Shown here in pieces: positions 32,393-41,958 of a stretch of DNA of 64,000 nucleotides. The position numbers were made by a program, and so were the translations under genes. The stretch's first letter is position 1, and every line of letters starts with the position of its first letter. This DNA is from Deltaproteobacteria bacterium. Its GTDB lineage: Bacteria > Desulfobacterota > Syntrophia > Syntrophales > UBA2192. The notes beneath the pieces are model-generated. The model saw nothing but the letters and a program-made list of their open reading frames with translations, was not told the origin of the DNA and ran no database searches. The stretch is taken from contig JAAYEC010000003.1 of NCBI GenBank assembly GCA_012728915.1, positions 62,001-126,000 on the forward strand. Reading direction: 5' to 3'.

Positions 32393-35300
32393 ATGAAGAA
32401 GAAAACGGTCCCTCTCCTTGCATTTTGTGCCGCGATCGCAATGTCCCTCGGGACGGCCACGCACGGCCGTGCCGACGAGACGGGCCTGTTCACCTCCATC
32501 GCCCCCGACGCCATGATCGTGCTCGACCTCTCGGGGAGCATGAGGTGGAATCCGCCGGGGGACCACAACGCGTACAATTCCCCCATCAACGAGTACAGCA
32601 ACCCCGCCTGCGAGGGGCCCTTCTACAACAACCAGTCGCGGCCGGGCTATACGACCTACTGCTCGCGCTTCGAGATCGCCCGCAAGACGCTGTTCGACAT
32701 CCTCGACGACAACCACAGCGGGACGATCAACAGCCAGGACGAGACGAGCCTCAACATCCGCATCGGCCTCGGGAAGTTCCAGGGAAGCACCTACGCGAAA
32801 TTGCGCGACATCGGGACGAAGTACTCCCTGGTCTACTGCGGGAGCAACACGTCCTGCACCGTGAACCAGAGCTCGGGAGATTACTCCAGCATCAACTACT
32901 GGATGACCTATTCCAACGTGGTCGGGGCCACCCCGCTCGTAAGCGGGCTCGCGGGCGTCAAGGCCTACCTCGACGGCCACAAGGCGAACGACCCGTACAA
33001 GAATTGCCGGCAGAAGTTCGTCATCCTCGTCTCCGACGGGGCCGACACGATGTACTGCGGCGGCACGGGCTACGACGACCAGACGGACCAGTACAAGCGC
33101 AGGCGGGAATCGGTGCTGGCGGCCAAGGCCCTCGCCGACGCGGGCTACAAGGTCTTCGTTATCGGCATGGGCAGCAACATGCCCGATCACCTCAAGCGGA
33201 CCCTGAACTGGATGGCCTACTACGGGGGGACCGACAACCCCCTCGTCGAGAACGAGGGGGACGCGACGGCCTTCGACCCAAGCGCGGTGAGCAGCTGCGG
33301 GAGCTCCTCCACGACGGGCCCGGGATGCGGGACGACGGACGAGTGCTACGCCGTGTCGAACGACCCGGGAACGCTGGAGCTGTCGGGCTACGCCTTCCTG
33401 GCCAACAACGCCACGGAGCTCGAGGCGGCCTTCCGGCAGGCCATCAGTGTGATCCGCGAGGCGACCTACTCCTTCTCCCAGGCCTCGGTGGCCTCGTCTC
33501 GGCTCATCGACGAGAATTTCATCTACGAGGCGTCCTTCCAGCCCATCAACGGCGACCCCTTCTGGCTGGGGCACCTGACGAAGTACCAGATCAACAGCAA
33601 CGGGACGATCGGAGCCGCGCTCTGGGACGCCGGCCAGGTGCTCCAGGGGACGGATGCCGCCTCGCGGACGATCTACACGTACAAGTCGGGGGCCTTGACG
33701 GCTTTCAACGCGACCAACATCACCCCGGCCGACCTGGGCGTGCCGAGCACCACGAGGCGCAACGAGGTCGTGGGATTCATCCGGGGAGAGGCGGCGTACA
33801 ACAAGGACAACTGGAAGCTCGGCGACACCTTCCGCTCGAACCCCGTGACGGTCGGCACCCCCTCGGCCTGGTTCAAGGACGCCCGCGACTCGGCAGGCGC
33901 CTTCGCCTCCCACCGGACGGCGAATCCACGCACAACGGCCAACGGGAAGCGGATCGTCGTCGCCGGCGCCAACGACGGCCAGCTCCATGCCTTCCGGACG
34001 GACAACACCCCGCCGCCCTCGGGCAGCGGCGGCATGGAGGTCTGGAGCTTCATCCCGCCCAACCTGCTGCCGAAACTCAAGGATATCGCCCACAAGTCCC
34101 ATCCCACGGGGCTGACCCACCAGTACTTCGTGGACGGCCCCATCTCGGTGGCCGACGTCTGGGTGGGGACGGGCGACGGCACCGCGAAGTCCGCTTCGGA
34201 CTGGAAGACGCTCCTGATCTTCGGCGAGGGCCGCGGAGGGACGAGCACCCTCTGGAGTTCCTCGGCCTCCTGTGACTCGGGATTCAAGAACATCTACTCG
34301 AGCGTTTACCGCAACTACTGCGGCTACCACGCCCTGGACATCACGAACACCTACAGCCCCGCCTACCGGTGGCGGATCAGTCCATCGGCCGGCCAGGCGC
34401 CCTACCTCGGGGACCCGTGGAGCAAGATGATGGTGCACCGCGTGAAGGTGAACGGCTCCGAGAAGTGGGTCGGATTCATCGGGGGCGGCAACAACCTGTC
34501 GAGCTGTACGGGCGGCGGCTGCGACCTCCGGGGCAAAGGGTTCTTCGTCGTGAACCTCAGCGACGGCTCCGTCCTGTGGAGCTACACGCAGGCCGACAAC
34601 GGCTCCATGAACTACGCCCTGCCGGGCACGGCGGCCGTCGTGGACTCGGACAGCGACGGGTTCGTCGATCTGGCCTACATCGGGGACCTGGGCGGCAACA
34701 TCTGGCGGATGAAATTCTGCTCGGCCGCCGACGGGCCCTCCTGCACGACAGGCGACTGGGGCGGCTCAATGCTCTTTGCCCGCGACAGCGGAACCGGGCC
34801 CGTCTACGACGCCCCCGCGGTGGCCAAGGACGCGTACGGCAACCTCTGGGTCTACTGGGGGACGGGGGACAAGGCCGAGCCGATCGTCGTGGGTTCCGGC
34901 ACGGAGCGTTTCTATGCCGTCAAGGATGTGGACAGGACAAGCACCCGGCAGGCAGGCGACCTGGAGAACATCACCGGTACGACCTACACGGACAATGCCT
35001 CGAAGAGCGGCTGGTACATCAACCTCACCGGGGCGGGAGAAAAGTGCCTCTCCGAGCCCTCCGTATTTGCAGGGTACCTGTACTTCACCACCTACACGCC
35101 GGCGGGCAGCGGCGGCGACCCCTGCGACCAGGCCGGATCGGCCCGGCTCTACGCCGTCTCCTACATCGAGGGCGCCGGGTCGCTTACGGGCAACGCGAGG
35201 AGCATGACCCTCGGCGTGGGGATTCCCACGGCGCCCGTGCTCTCCATCAACCCGCACAGCAGCACGCCGGACCTGTATGTCACCCTGAGCGGCGGGGCCG

Positions 35301-35395
35301 GAACGGGGGCCACCACCATGCGCGCCAACGTGAACCCCCCGTCCATCGCGAACCGGACCAACCTGATCCACTGGCGGGACGCCCGGTTCCAGTGA
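32393..35395 (+). CDS. pilY1: PilY1-family pilus tip adhesin, copy 2
   Basis: A 1000-residue paralogue of the preceding gene with the same order: signal peptide (ending near HGRA, residue 27), VWA metal site DLSGSM (Asp45, Ser47, Ser49), a calcium-type loop DDNHSGTINSQD, and the propeller with AGANDGQLHAFRTD, DSDSDGFVD and YIGDLGGNIWRM. It lacks the Cys-rich insert of copy 1. The ATG at 32393 gives an uninterrupted signal peptide and has AGAGGT upstream. The gap to copy 1 is 102 bases without a terminator. Many blocks are shared with copies 1 and 3, so this is a tandem duplication followed by divergence. Confidence 0.93.
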   Translation: MKKKTVPLLAFCAAIAMSLGTATHGRADETGLFTSIAPDAMIVLDLSGSMRWNPPGDHNAYNSPINEYSNPACEGPFYNNQSRPGYTTYCSRFEIARKTLFDILDDNHSGTINSQDETSLNIRIGLGKFQGSTYAKLRDIGTKYSLVYCGSNTSCTVNQSSGDYSSINYWMTYSNVVGATPLVSGLAGVKAYLDGHKANDPYKNCRQKFVILVSDGADTMYCGGTGYDDQTDQYKRRRESVLAAKALADAGYKVFVIGMGSNMPDHLKRTLNWMAYYGGTDNPLVENEGDATAFDPSAVSSCGSSSTTGPGCGTTDECYAVSNDPGTLELSGYAFLANNATELEAAFRQAISVIREATYSFSQASVASSRLIDENFIYEASFQPINGDPFWLGHLTKYQINSNGTIGAALWDAGQVLQGTDAASRTIYTYKSGALTAFNATNITPADLGVPSTTRRNEVVGFIRGEAAYNKDNWKLGDTFRSNPVTVGTPSAWFKDARDSAGAFASHRTANPRTTANGKRIVVAGANDGQLHAFRTDNTPPPSGSGGMEVWSFIPPNLLPKLKDIAHKSHPTGLTHQYFVDGPISVADVWVGTGDGTAKSASDWKTLLIFGEGRGGTSTLWSSSASCDSGFKNIYSSVYRNYCGYHALDITNTYSPAYRWRISPSAGQAPYLGDPWSKMMVHRVKVNGSEKWVGFIGGGNNLSSCTGGGCDLRGKGFFVVNLSDGSVLWSYTQADNGSMNYALPGTAAVVDSDSDGFVDLAYIGDLGGNIWRMKFCSAADGPSCTTGDWGGSMLFARDSGTGPVYDAPAVAKDAYGNLWVYWGTGDKAEPIVVGSGTERFYAVKDVDRTSTRQAGDLENITGTTYTDNASKSGWYINLTGAGEKCLSEPSVFAGYLYFTTYTPAGSGGDPCDQAGSARLYAVSYIEGAGSLTGNARSMTLGVGIPTAPVLSINPHSSTPDLYVTLSGGAGTGATTMRANVNPPSIANRTNLIHWRDARFQ

Positions 35396-35427
35396 GCGGG
35401 GCCCGGCCGCAGGCCCCGAAAAACCGC

Positions 35428-35456
35428 TTGACCCGCACAGCCTGATGCGGTAAATT
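35428..35456 (+). promoter_or_regulatory. Possible internal promoter before the third pilY1
   Basis: TTGACC, a 17-base spacer and TAAATT (4 of 6) lie between copies 2 and 3. A GC-rich hairpin (CGGGGCCC with GGGCCCCG, about 35474-35506) follows without a T-run. This would let copy 3, pilW2 and pilX2 be expressed apart from the riboswitch-led transcript. Confidence 0.4.
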
Positions 35457-35646
35457 CCGTCCATCCCGGGCGGGGCCCCGGAAAAGGGCCCCGTCCCGTA
35501 CCCTCCTTCCAGCCGTATTCTACCCTTCGGATTGCATGGGCGGCGAGAACGGGCCGTCAACCGGCATGCGGGGATGTGCGTCCAGGTTTCACTCCGGGGG
35601 ACCTCCGCGCTCGAGCGTCGGGCGCGTCGCGATGGAGGTTTCCGCC

Positions 35647-38600
35647 ATGACCCTCTTCGCCTTTGTCCGGCGTGCCGCCGTCCTGGGCATCCTCGTTTTC
35701 TCCGGCGCGGCCGCGTTCGCTGAAACCGCCGACCAGGCGCTTTTTACCGCCGTTTCCCCCGATGTCCTGATCGTCCTCGACCTCTCGGACAGCATGCGCC
35801 GGAATCCGAAAGGAGAGGCCGACGGTCTCGGGGAGCCGCTGCGGCGCTTCGGAAACGAGGCGTGCTCGGGGGAAACCTTCCACGACACGCCCCGGCCGGG
35901 CTTCGCGACGGACTGCGCCCGGTACCTCGTCGCCAGGCGCGTCCTGTACGATCTTTTCGACAACAACCGGGACGGGGTGATCGACCGCCGGGACGAGGCC
36001 GGCCTCGGCGTCCGTCTCGGGTTCTGGGCGTTCAGCGCGGGAATCCGGAGGCTGCGGGACATCGGGCAGCCCTTTGCGCAGAGCTGGTGCGGGGCAGACT
36101 CCTGCCCAGGGGCCGATGCGTCGACGGCCGAGGAACGCACGATCCTCTACTGGACCGACAGGAACCGGGAGCGGCAGCGCGTCCGCGGCGGCTCGAACCT
36201 GGCCGCGTGCCTGGAGGCCGCAAAGCCCTACCTGGACAGCCACAGGCAGGCCGATCCCTACAGGAACTGCCGGAAGAAGTTCGTCATCCTCGTCACCGAC
36301 GGCCACGATACCCTCGCCTGCGGCGGCACCGGTGACGGCAGCCGGCCCGATCAGTACAAGCGGCGGCGCGCCTCGGTGGCGAAGGTGAAGGCCCTCTGGG
36401 ACGCGGGGTACCGGGTCTTCGTGATCGGGCTCGGGGACGGGATGCCCGCCTATGTACGGAACACGCTCAACTGGATGGCCTTCTACGGGGGGACGGAGAA
36501 CCCCTCCGCAGTCCGGAGGGGCGACCCGCAGGCCCTGCGCATCGATCAGATCACCGACGAGCCCTGCGCCGAGTCGGCGACGACGGGCTCATGCAGCGGG
36601 GCAAGCGAGCTCTGCTTCGCCTCCGTCAACGACCCCGGCGCGCTCGAGCTTGACGGGTATGCCTTCCTCTCCGCGAAGGGGGAACCATTCGAGGCTGCCC
36701 TGAGGGCGGCGATGAGCTCCATCCGCGACGCCGCCTACTCCTTCAGCGCGCCGTCGGTGCCCGCGGCCAGGACGGCGGAGCACAACCACCTGTTCGCGGC
36801 CTCCTTCCAGCCCGTGGCCGGGGACCCCTTGTGGCGGGGAACACTCCGGAAATACGCGATCCTGTCAGACGAATCGGTGGGCGGCATTCTGGCCGATGCA
36901 GGGGCGGCCCTCCAGGCCAGGGCCGCGAAAGACCGGAAAATCCTGACGGTCAAGGGCGGGGCCGTGGTGCCGTTTTCTGCGCAGACCCTCTCTGCGGAGG
37001 ATCTCGGGGTGAGCGACGGGAGGCGGCGCGACGAGGTGGTCGGCTACATCCGCGGCGAGGCGGCATACAACCCCGATCGGGATGCCCGAGGCAACGTCTG
37101 GAAACTGGGCGACATCTTCCACTCGAACCCCGTCACGGTGGGCACGCCCCCGGCGCACTTCGCCGATCCCCGGGACCGGGGCAGGTCCTTCGATGCCTAC
37201 CGCGCAGCAAACCGGCGGAGCTCGGACAACGGACGGCGGATCGTCGTGGCGGGCGCAAACGACGGCCAGCTCCACGCGTTCCGGACCTCGGACCTGGCCG
37301 AGGTCTGGAGCTTCATCCCCCCGAACCTCCTGCCCCGGCTCAAGGAGCTTGCCCACGGGGAGCACCCGACAGCCCGGACACACCGGTTCTATGTCGACGG
37401 GCCGGTTACCGTGGCGGACGTCTGGACGGGAAAGGGAGACGGGAAAATCAAGTCCTCCGGCGAATGGAAAACCCTGCTGGTCGTCGGACTGGGGAGGGGG
37501 GGCGACCGGACGCTCTGGAGCGCTTCGCCGTCCTGCGAATCGGGCTTCAGCGGCAGCTATCTCCCGGGCGGCGAGTTCCCCGTGTATTGCGGCTACCACG
37601 CCCTGGACGTGACCGACACGCTCAATCCGGGGCTTTCCTGGCGGATCCGTCCCGCGCCGTCCCAGGCGCCGTACCTGGGCGATCCCTGGAGCAGGATGGT
37701 GATCCGCAGGGTCCGGATCGGAGGACAGGAGAAATGGGTCGGCTTCATCGGCGGCGGACACCGGATATCCTCCTGTGCGGGGGCGGCGGACTGCGACGCG
37801 CGGGGGAAGGGGTTTTTTGCCGTCGACCTCGCGACGGGGCACATCCTCTGGGATTTCACGCGGGGCTCCCCGGGAGGCGGCCTTATGGGGCACGCCATCC
37901 CGGCGAGCGCGGCCGTGATCGATTCGGACATGGACGGGTTTGCCGACAGGGCCTACATCGGGGACCTGGGGGGAAACCTCTGGCGTTTCACGTTCTGCAG
38001 GGCCTCCGACGGGGAAAGCTGTACGACGGCCGACTGGAAAGGGTCCCTCTTTTTCCGGCGCGACGGCGTGACGGGGCCGGTCTACTTCGCCCCCGCCGTC
38101 ACGAGGGACGCCGCCGGCAGCCTCTGGGTCTACTGGGGCACCGGAGAGCTGCTCGAGCCCCTGGCCCGGGGGCCTGGCAGGGACGGGTTTTACGGCGTGC
38201 GGGACACCGGGGCGGCCTCGCCCCGGACGGCCGCGAACCTGCAAAACATCAGTGGCGCCGCGCAGCGTTTCACCGAGCCGGACACCCGGGACGGGTGGTT
38301 CATCCTGTTCGACGGAAAGGGGGAGAAGCTCCTTGCCGCCCCGACCGTCTTCGGCGGCGTCGCGTATTTTACGACCTACACGCCGGAGGGCGGGTCGGGA
38401 GACCCCTGCGAGCAGACAGGCCTCTCAAGGCTGTACGCCGTCTCCTACATCGACGGGACGGCAGCCTTCGCGGGAGGCGGGCGCTGCACGGTCCTCGGCA
38501 GGGGGATCGCGTCGGAGCCGATGGTATCCGCCGGGGTGGAACCGGGCAAGGGGGGCATGTTCGGATGGGTCAGCGGCGGGGCCGGCAGCTCCGCCGCTCC

Positions 38601-38679
38601 ATGGAGGGCCCCGGCCGTGCTGAAGTGGCCTGGAAACCGGACACACCTCCTTCAATGGCGCGACGTGCGCGTCCGGTAG
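35647..38679 (+). CDS. pilY1: PilY1-family pilus tip adhesin, copy 3
   Basis: A 1010-residue paralogue, more diverged than copies 1 and 2. The ATG at 35647 is chosen because GGAGG lies 8 bases upstream and a clean signal peptide follows, ending near AAAFA (residue 25). The VWA metal site is DLSDSM (Asp45, Ser47, Ser49). The loop DNNRDGVIDRRDE is a closer match to an EF-hand than in copy 2. The propeller keeps AGANDGQLHAFRTSD, DSDMDGFAD and YIGDLGGNLWRF. The final segment lacks the LTGNARS block of the other two. It begins the second half of the locus, with its own pilW and pilX. Confidence 0.93.
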   Translation: MTLFAFVRRAAVLGILVFSGAAAFAETADQALFTAVSPDVLIVLDLSDSMRRNPKGEADGLGEPLRRFGNEACSGETFHDTPRPGFATDCARYLVARRVLYDLFDNNRDGVIDRRDEAGLGVRLGFWAFSAGIRRLRDIGQPFAQSWCGADSCPGADASTAEERTILYWTDRNRERQRVRGGSNLAACLEAAKPYLDSHRQADPYRNCRKKFVILVTDGHDTLACGGTGDGSRPDQYKRRRASVAKVKALWDAGYRVFVIGLGDGMPAYVRNTLNWMAFYGGTENPSAVRRGDPQALRIDQITDEPCAESATTGSCSGASELCFASVNDPGALELDGYAFLSAKGEPFEAALRAAMSSIRDAAYSFSAPSVPAARTAEHNHLFAASFQPVAGDPLWRGTLRKYAILSDESVGGILADAGAALQARAAKDRKILTVKGGAVVPFSAQTLSAEDLGVSDGRRRDEVVGYIRGEAAYNPDRDARGNVWKLGDIFHSNPVTVGTPPAHFADPRDRGRSFDAYRAANRRSSDNGRRIVVAGANDGQLHAFRTSDLAEVWSFIPPNLLPRLKELAHGEHPTARTHRFYVDGPVTVADVWTGKGDGKIKSSGEWKTLLVVGLGRGGDRTLWSASPSCESGFSGSYLPGGEFPVYCGYHALDVTDTLNPGLSWRIRPAPSQAPYLGDPWSRMVIRRVRIGGQEKWVGFIGGGHRISSCAGAADCDARGKGFFAVDLATGHILWDFTRGSPGGGLMGHAIPASAAVIDSDMDGFADRAYIGDLGGNLWRFTFCRASDGESCTTADWKGSLFFRRDGVTGPVYFAPAVTRDAAGSLWVYWGTGELLEPLARGPGRDGFYGVRDTGAASPRTAANLQNISGAAQRFTEPDTRDGWFILFDGKGEKLLAAPTVFGGVAYFTTYTPEGGSGDPCEQTGLSRLYAVSYIDGTAAFAGGGRCTVLGRGIASEPMVSAGVEPGKGGMFGWVSGGAGSSAAPWRAPAVLKWPGNRTHLLQWRDVRVR

Positions 38680-38726
38680 GCGACGGGTTCGGGGGGAAGG
38701 CTCCAGGCGGAGGAAGGAGAGGTCCA

Positions 38727-39443
38727 TTGAAAGAAGCGACGGGAGCGACGGAACGGGGATTCACGGTCGTCGAGCTAGCCATGGCCGTGGCCGTGGGACT
38801 CGTCATCCTCGCGGCGATCCTGTCCGCCGTGGTGGCGGGGCAGCGGTCCGCCTCGGGCATCGAACGCAGGGTCACGACGGGACAAGACGCCCGGATCGCC
38901 CTGGAGATCATGGGGGCCGAGATTCGCATGGCATCGTACAACCCCCTCTACGCGGCCGGCCTGTGGGTAACCCCGGCCGATTGCAGAACGGCCGCCGAGC
39001 AGGGCCGGCGGGGAATCCAGGAGGCAACGGCCACGGCGATCACCGTCGAGATGGACCTCGACCCGGACGGTCTCTGCGGCAGCTCGCCCAACGAAATCAT
39101 CCGTTACGCCTACGACGGCCCGTCGGGGCGGGTCACCCGGGAGACGATCCGCTGCACGGCGGGAAGACGGACGTCGTCGGGGGCGCAGCCCTTCCTGGGC
39201 CCCATCCCGTCGAACGCGGCGGTGAAGACCCTGCGGGTGGTCAACGGCGCGGTGCCCCTGTTTCGATACTACGACGGATCGGGCGCCGAGGTCGTGAACC
39301 TGCCCGCCGAGGTGCCGCGGATCCGGCGCATCGAGATCGTCCTGATCGTCGAGTCGGCCGATGCCGACCCGCGTACGGGACAGCCCCGGCGGATCGCCCT
39401 TTCGACCAGCGTCGTGCCGAAAAACCACGGGGTTCAATTCTGA
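38727..39443 (+). CDS. pilW: Type IV minor pilin PilW-like (copy 2)
   Basis: A 238-residue paralogue of the gene at 27872. It begins with TTG at 38727, chosen because AGGAGAGG lies just upstream and the leader then ends TERG before FTVVELAMAVAVGLVILAAIL, Glu at +5. GQRSASGIERRVTTGQDAR and the C-terminal PRIRRIEIVLIVESADADP are near matches to copy 1. It lies 47 bases after pilY1 copy 3. No FimT or PilV copy accompanies it, so it may share those with the first set. Confidence 0.87.
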   Translation: MKEATGATERGFTVVELAMAVAVGLVILAAILSAVVAGQRSASGIERRVTTGQDARIALEIMGAEIRMASYNPLYAAGLWVTPADCRTAAEQGRRGIQEATATAITVEMDLDPDGLCGSSPNEIIRYAYDGPSGRVTRETIRCTAGRRTSSGAQPFLGPIPSNAAVKTLRVVNGAVPLFRYYDGSGAEVVNLPAEVPRIRRIEIVLIVESADADPRTGQPRRIALSTSVVPKNHGVQF

Positions 39444-39459
39444 AAGGGGGAACGGAACC

Positions 39460-39930
39460 GTGAAGCGTGCCCGCGAGGGAGGATTTGCCCTCATCGTGTC
39501 GATCCTGGCGAACCTCATTCTCCTGGCCGTGGGGATCGTCGCCTTCAATCTGGCGACGCAGGATCTGCGCATCAGCACGAGGATCGTCGGCGAGAAGAAG
39601 GCGATGAGCGCCGCCGAGGCGGCAACGCACTGGGTGATGCTCCACTTCGACCCCGCCAACCCCGGCGCCGTGGTCAAGTCCGGCCGCCTCCTGGCCGAGC
39701 TGGGCGGCGGGCTGGAACCGCGGAGCCGCGTGAGCATTTCGCGGCCCGTCCCGCCGGTTGCAGGCCCGCTGCAGGTCGTCGGCCCGGCCGGATACGACAT
39801 GGGTTCGACCCCCTGGGTGCTCCTGCGCTACGACACGACGATCACGGGGCGAAACGACGACCACCGCTCGAGCGTGACCGTCGACGTGGGGCTGGGCTAC
39901 GGGCCGGTCGTCGCGGAGGGTTACCGGTGA
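39460..39930 (+). CDS. pilX: Type IV minor pilin PilX-like (copy 2)
   Basis: A 156-residue paralogue of the gene at 28611. The GTG at 39460 follows AAGGGGG. The leader ends EGG before FALIVSILANLILLAVGIVAFNLATQDLR; as in copy 1, +5 is not Glu (Val), typical of PilX/GspK. AAEAATHWVMLHFDP matches the copy 1 motif. It is the last gene of the pilus locus. Confidence 0.84.
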   Translation: MKRAREGGFALIVSILANLILLAVGIVAFNLATQDLRISTRIVGEKKAMSAAEAATHWVMLHFDPANPGAVVKSGRLLAELGGGLEPRSRVSISRPVPPVAGPLQVVGPAGYDMGSTPWVLLRYDTTITGRNDDHRSSVTVDVGLGYGPVVAEGYR

Positions 39931-39933
39931 ATA

Positions 39934-40046
39934 GAAGGTGAGGAGGTGGGAACGTGAGAGGGTGAGAAAATCGAATATGTCGCTTGTTCTCGCCGCGCTT
40001 GCAGCTTTCCGACCTTCTTACCCTCTCACCCTCTTACCTTCTGCAT
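39934..40046. repeat. Intergenic word-repeat element, class GGTGAGAGGG (copy E, two arms)
   Basis: The left arm (39934-39968) and right arm (40011-40046) use the same words in opposite orientation. GTGAGAGGGTGAGAA (39954-39968) can pair over 15 bases with 40015-40029, with one G-T pair. The right arm in reverse complement matches the patch at 5487-5522 at 33 of 36 positions. It ends the pilus operon and precedes argS. Confidence 0.78.
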
Positions 40047-40136
40047 TGCGGTTGCCCCGCGATCCGCTTCCCGGTGACGGACATCGAGTGGGTCCGGCCG
40101 CACGGCGGCTGTGCCGGCCCTTCCCTTGAAAATTGC

Positions 40137-40165
40137 TTGACTTTGCGCCCCTGAGCGGGTAGTGT
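40137..40165 (+). promoter_or_regulatory. Possible argS promoter
   Basis: TTGACT and TAGTGT are 17 bases apart. The -35 is good and the -10 poor (3 of 6). The argS leader would be about 110 bases. The rest of the 39931-40279 gap beyond element E shows nothing else I can identify. Confidence 0.35.
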
Positions 40166-40279
40166 TGCCGCGGTTTCCGACAGGGGAAGACAACTCCCCC
40201 CGGAGTGGGGGAAACGGTGCTGAAAGAATTGGCCGACGGGCCTTTTTTTTATTATAGTCGGAACGAGCGTGCCCGAACC

Positions 40280-41944
40280 ATGAAAGAACAAATCATCAGG
40301 CTGCTGGAGGAATCAACGACACAGTGCCTCGCCGAGGGACTCTTCGAGGTGAAGAGCCTTCCCTTCATCGAGCTGGAAGTGACGCGCGACGAGTCGCACG
40401 GGGACTACGCCTCGAACGTGGCCATGGTGATCGCCTCCCAGGCCCGCAAGAACCCCCGCGCGGTCGCCCAGGCGATCGTCTCGAAATTGAAGGACGACGG
40501 GGAACTGCTGAGCAGGGTCGAAATCGCGGGCCCCGGCTTCATCAACTTCTTCGTCCGGGAGGAACGCTGGCGCGGCCAGCTCCTGGAGATCGAGCGCCTG
40601 AAGGAACGCTACGGCACCCTCGCCGCAGGAAAGGGCCGGAAGGTCCAGGTCGAGTTCGTGAGCGCCAACCCCACGGGCCCGCTTCACATCGGGCATGCAC
40701 GGGGGGCCGTCACGGGCGACGTCATCGCCAACATCCTGAGGGTGAGCGGCCACGGCGTCGTCAAGGAATACTACATCAACGACGTGGGCAACCAGATGCG
40801 GACCCTCGGACGCTCGGTTTACCTTCGCTACCGCGAGGCGCTCGGCGAGGCGATCGAATTCCCGCCGGATCACTACCAGGGGGACTACATTGCCGAGCTG
40901 GCGCGGCAGATCCTCTCGAGGGACGGAGATCGGTACCGGGACAGGCCCGAGGAAGAGGTCCTGCCGCTTTTCACGGCCTACGCCGCCGGCTCCATCATGG
41001 AGGGGATCAAGGACGATCTGGCGGCCTTCGGCGTCTTCTTCGACGACTACTTCAGCGAGGGGCGGCTGTACGAGAACGACGGCGTCATGAAGCTCCTCGA
41101 GCATCTGAGGGAACAGGGCCATGTGTACCGGGAAGGCGGCACGCTCTGGTTCCGCTCGACGTCCTTCGGCGACGAGAAGGACCGTGTCGTCATCCGGGAC
41201 ACGGGGACGCCCACCTATTTCGCGGCGGACATCGCCTATCACAAGAACAAGTTCGACCGGGGCTTCGACACGGTCATCGATGTCTGGGGGGCCGACCATC
41301 ACGGCTACATCCCGAGGCTGAAGGCCAGCATCGAGGCCCTCGGCGGCAACCGGGACGCCCTCCGGGTCATCCTCGTGCAACTCGTGAGCCTGCTGCGCGA
41401 CGGCAAGCCCGTGGCCATGTCCACCCGGGCGGGCGAGTACGTGACCCTGAGGCAGGTGATCGACGAGGTCGGCAAGGACGCCGCCCGCTACAATTTCCTG
41501 ATGCGCCGATCGGACAGCCAGCTCGATTTCGATCTGGAAGTGGCCAAGAGACAGTCCAACGAGAACCCGGTCTATTACGTCCAGTATGCCCATGCCCGGA
41601 TCTCGAGCATCATCCGGATGGCCGCCGATCGGGGGGTGGACGTGCCGGCCGGGGAGAGCGCGGCGCTGCATCTGCTGAAGCTGCCCGAGGAGATCCAGCT
41701 GATCAAATCGATCACCCGCTATCCCGAGGTCATCGAGGGGGCCGCGAAGGCACTCGAGCCGCACCGGGTGACGTTTTTCCTGAACGAGTTGGCCGGGATC
41801 TTTCACAGCTACTACAACAAGAACCGGGTCATCACCGACGACGAGGCCCTGAGCCGGGCAAGGCTCTTCCTCGTGCATTCGATCGGACAGGTCCTGCGCA
41901 ACGCCCTCGGTGTCCTGGGCGTCAGCGCGCCGGAGAAGATGTAA
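40280..41944 (+). CDS. argS: Arginyl-tRNA synthetase
   Basis: The 554-residue class I synthetase charges tRNA-Arg. The signature HIGH appears as [16 protein letters not shown] near residue 130, the KMSKS position is degenerate ([15 protein letters not shown], as is common in ArgRS), and the C-terminal DALR anticodon domain is present. The ATG at 40280 gives the usual start. It overlaps nothing and is followed 14 bases later by a SPOR protein, an arrangement I know from other deltaproteobacteria. Confidence 0.97.
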   Translation: MKEQIIRLLEESTTQCLAEGLFEVKSLPFIELEVTRDESHGDYASNVAMVIASQARKNPRAVAQAIVSKLKDDGELLSRVEIAGPGFINFFVREERWRGQLLEIERLKERYGTLAAGKGRKVQVEFVSANPTGPLHIGHARGAVTGDVIANILRVSGHGVVKEYYINDVGNQMRTLGRSVYLRYREALGEAIEFPPDHYQGDYIAELARQILSRDGDRYRDRPEEEVLPLFTAYAAGSIMEGIKDDLAAFGVFFDDYFSEGRLYENDGVMKLLEHLREQGHVYREGGTLWFRSTSFGDEKDRVVIRDTGTPTYFAADIAYHKNKFDRGFDTVIDVWGADHHGYIPRLKASIEALGGNRDALRVILVQLVSLLRDGKPVAMSTRAGEYVTLRQVIDEVGKDAARYNFLMRRSDSQLDFDLEVAKRQSNENPVYYVQYAHARISSIIRMAADRGVDVPAGESAALHLLKLPEEIQLIKSITRYPEVIEGAAKALEPHRVTFFLNELAGIFHSYYNKNRVITDDEALSRARLFLVHSIGQVLRNALGVLGVSAPEKM

Positions 41945-41958
41945 GCCCCGGAGGGGTC

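Noticed and set aside
35474-35506. Terminator between pilY1 copies 2 and 3
   Set aside because: The GC-rich hairpin lacks a T-run, so intrinsic termination is not supported.
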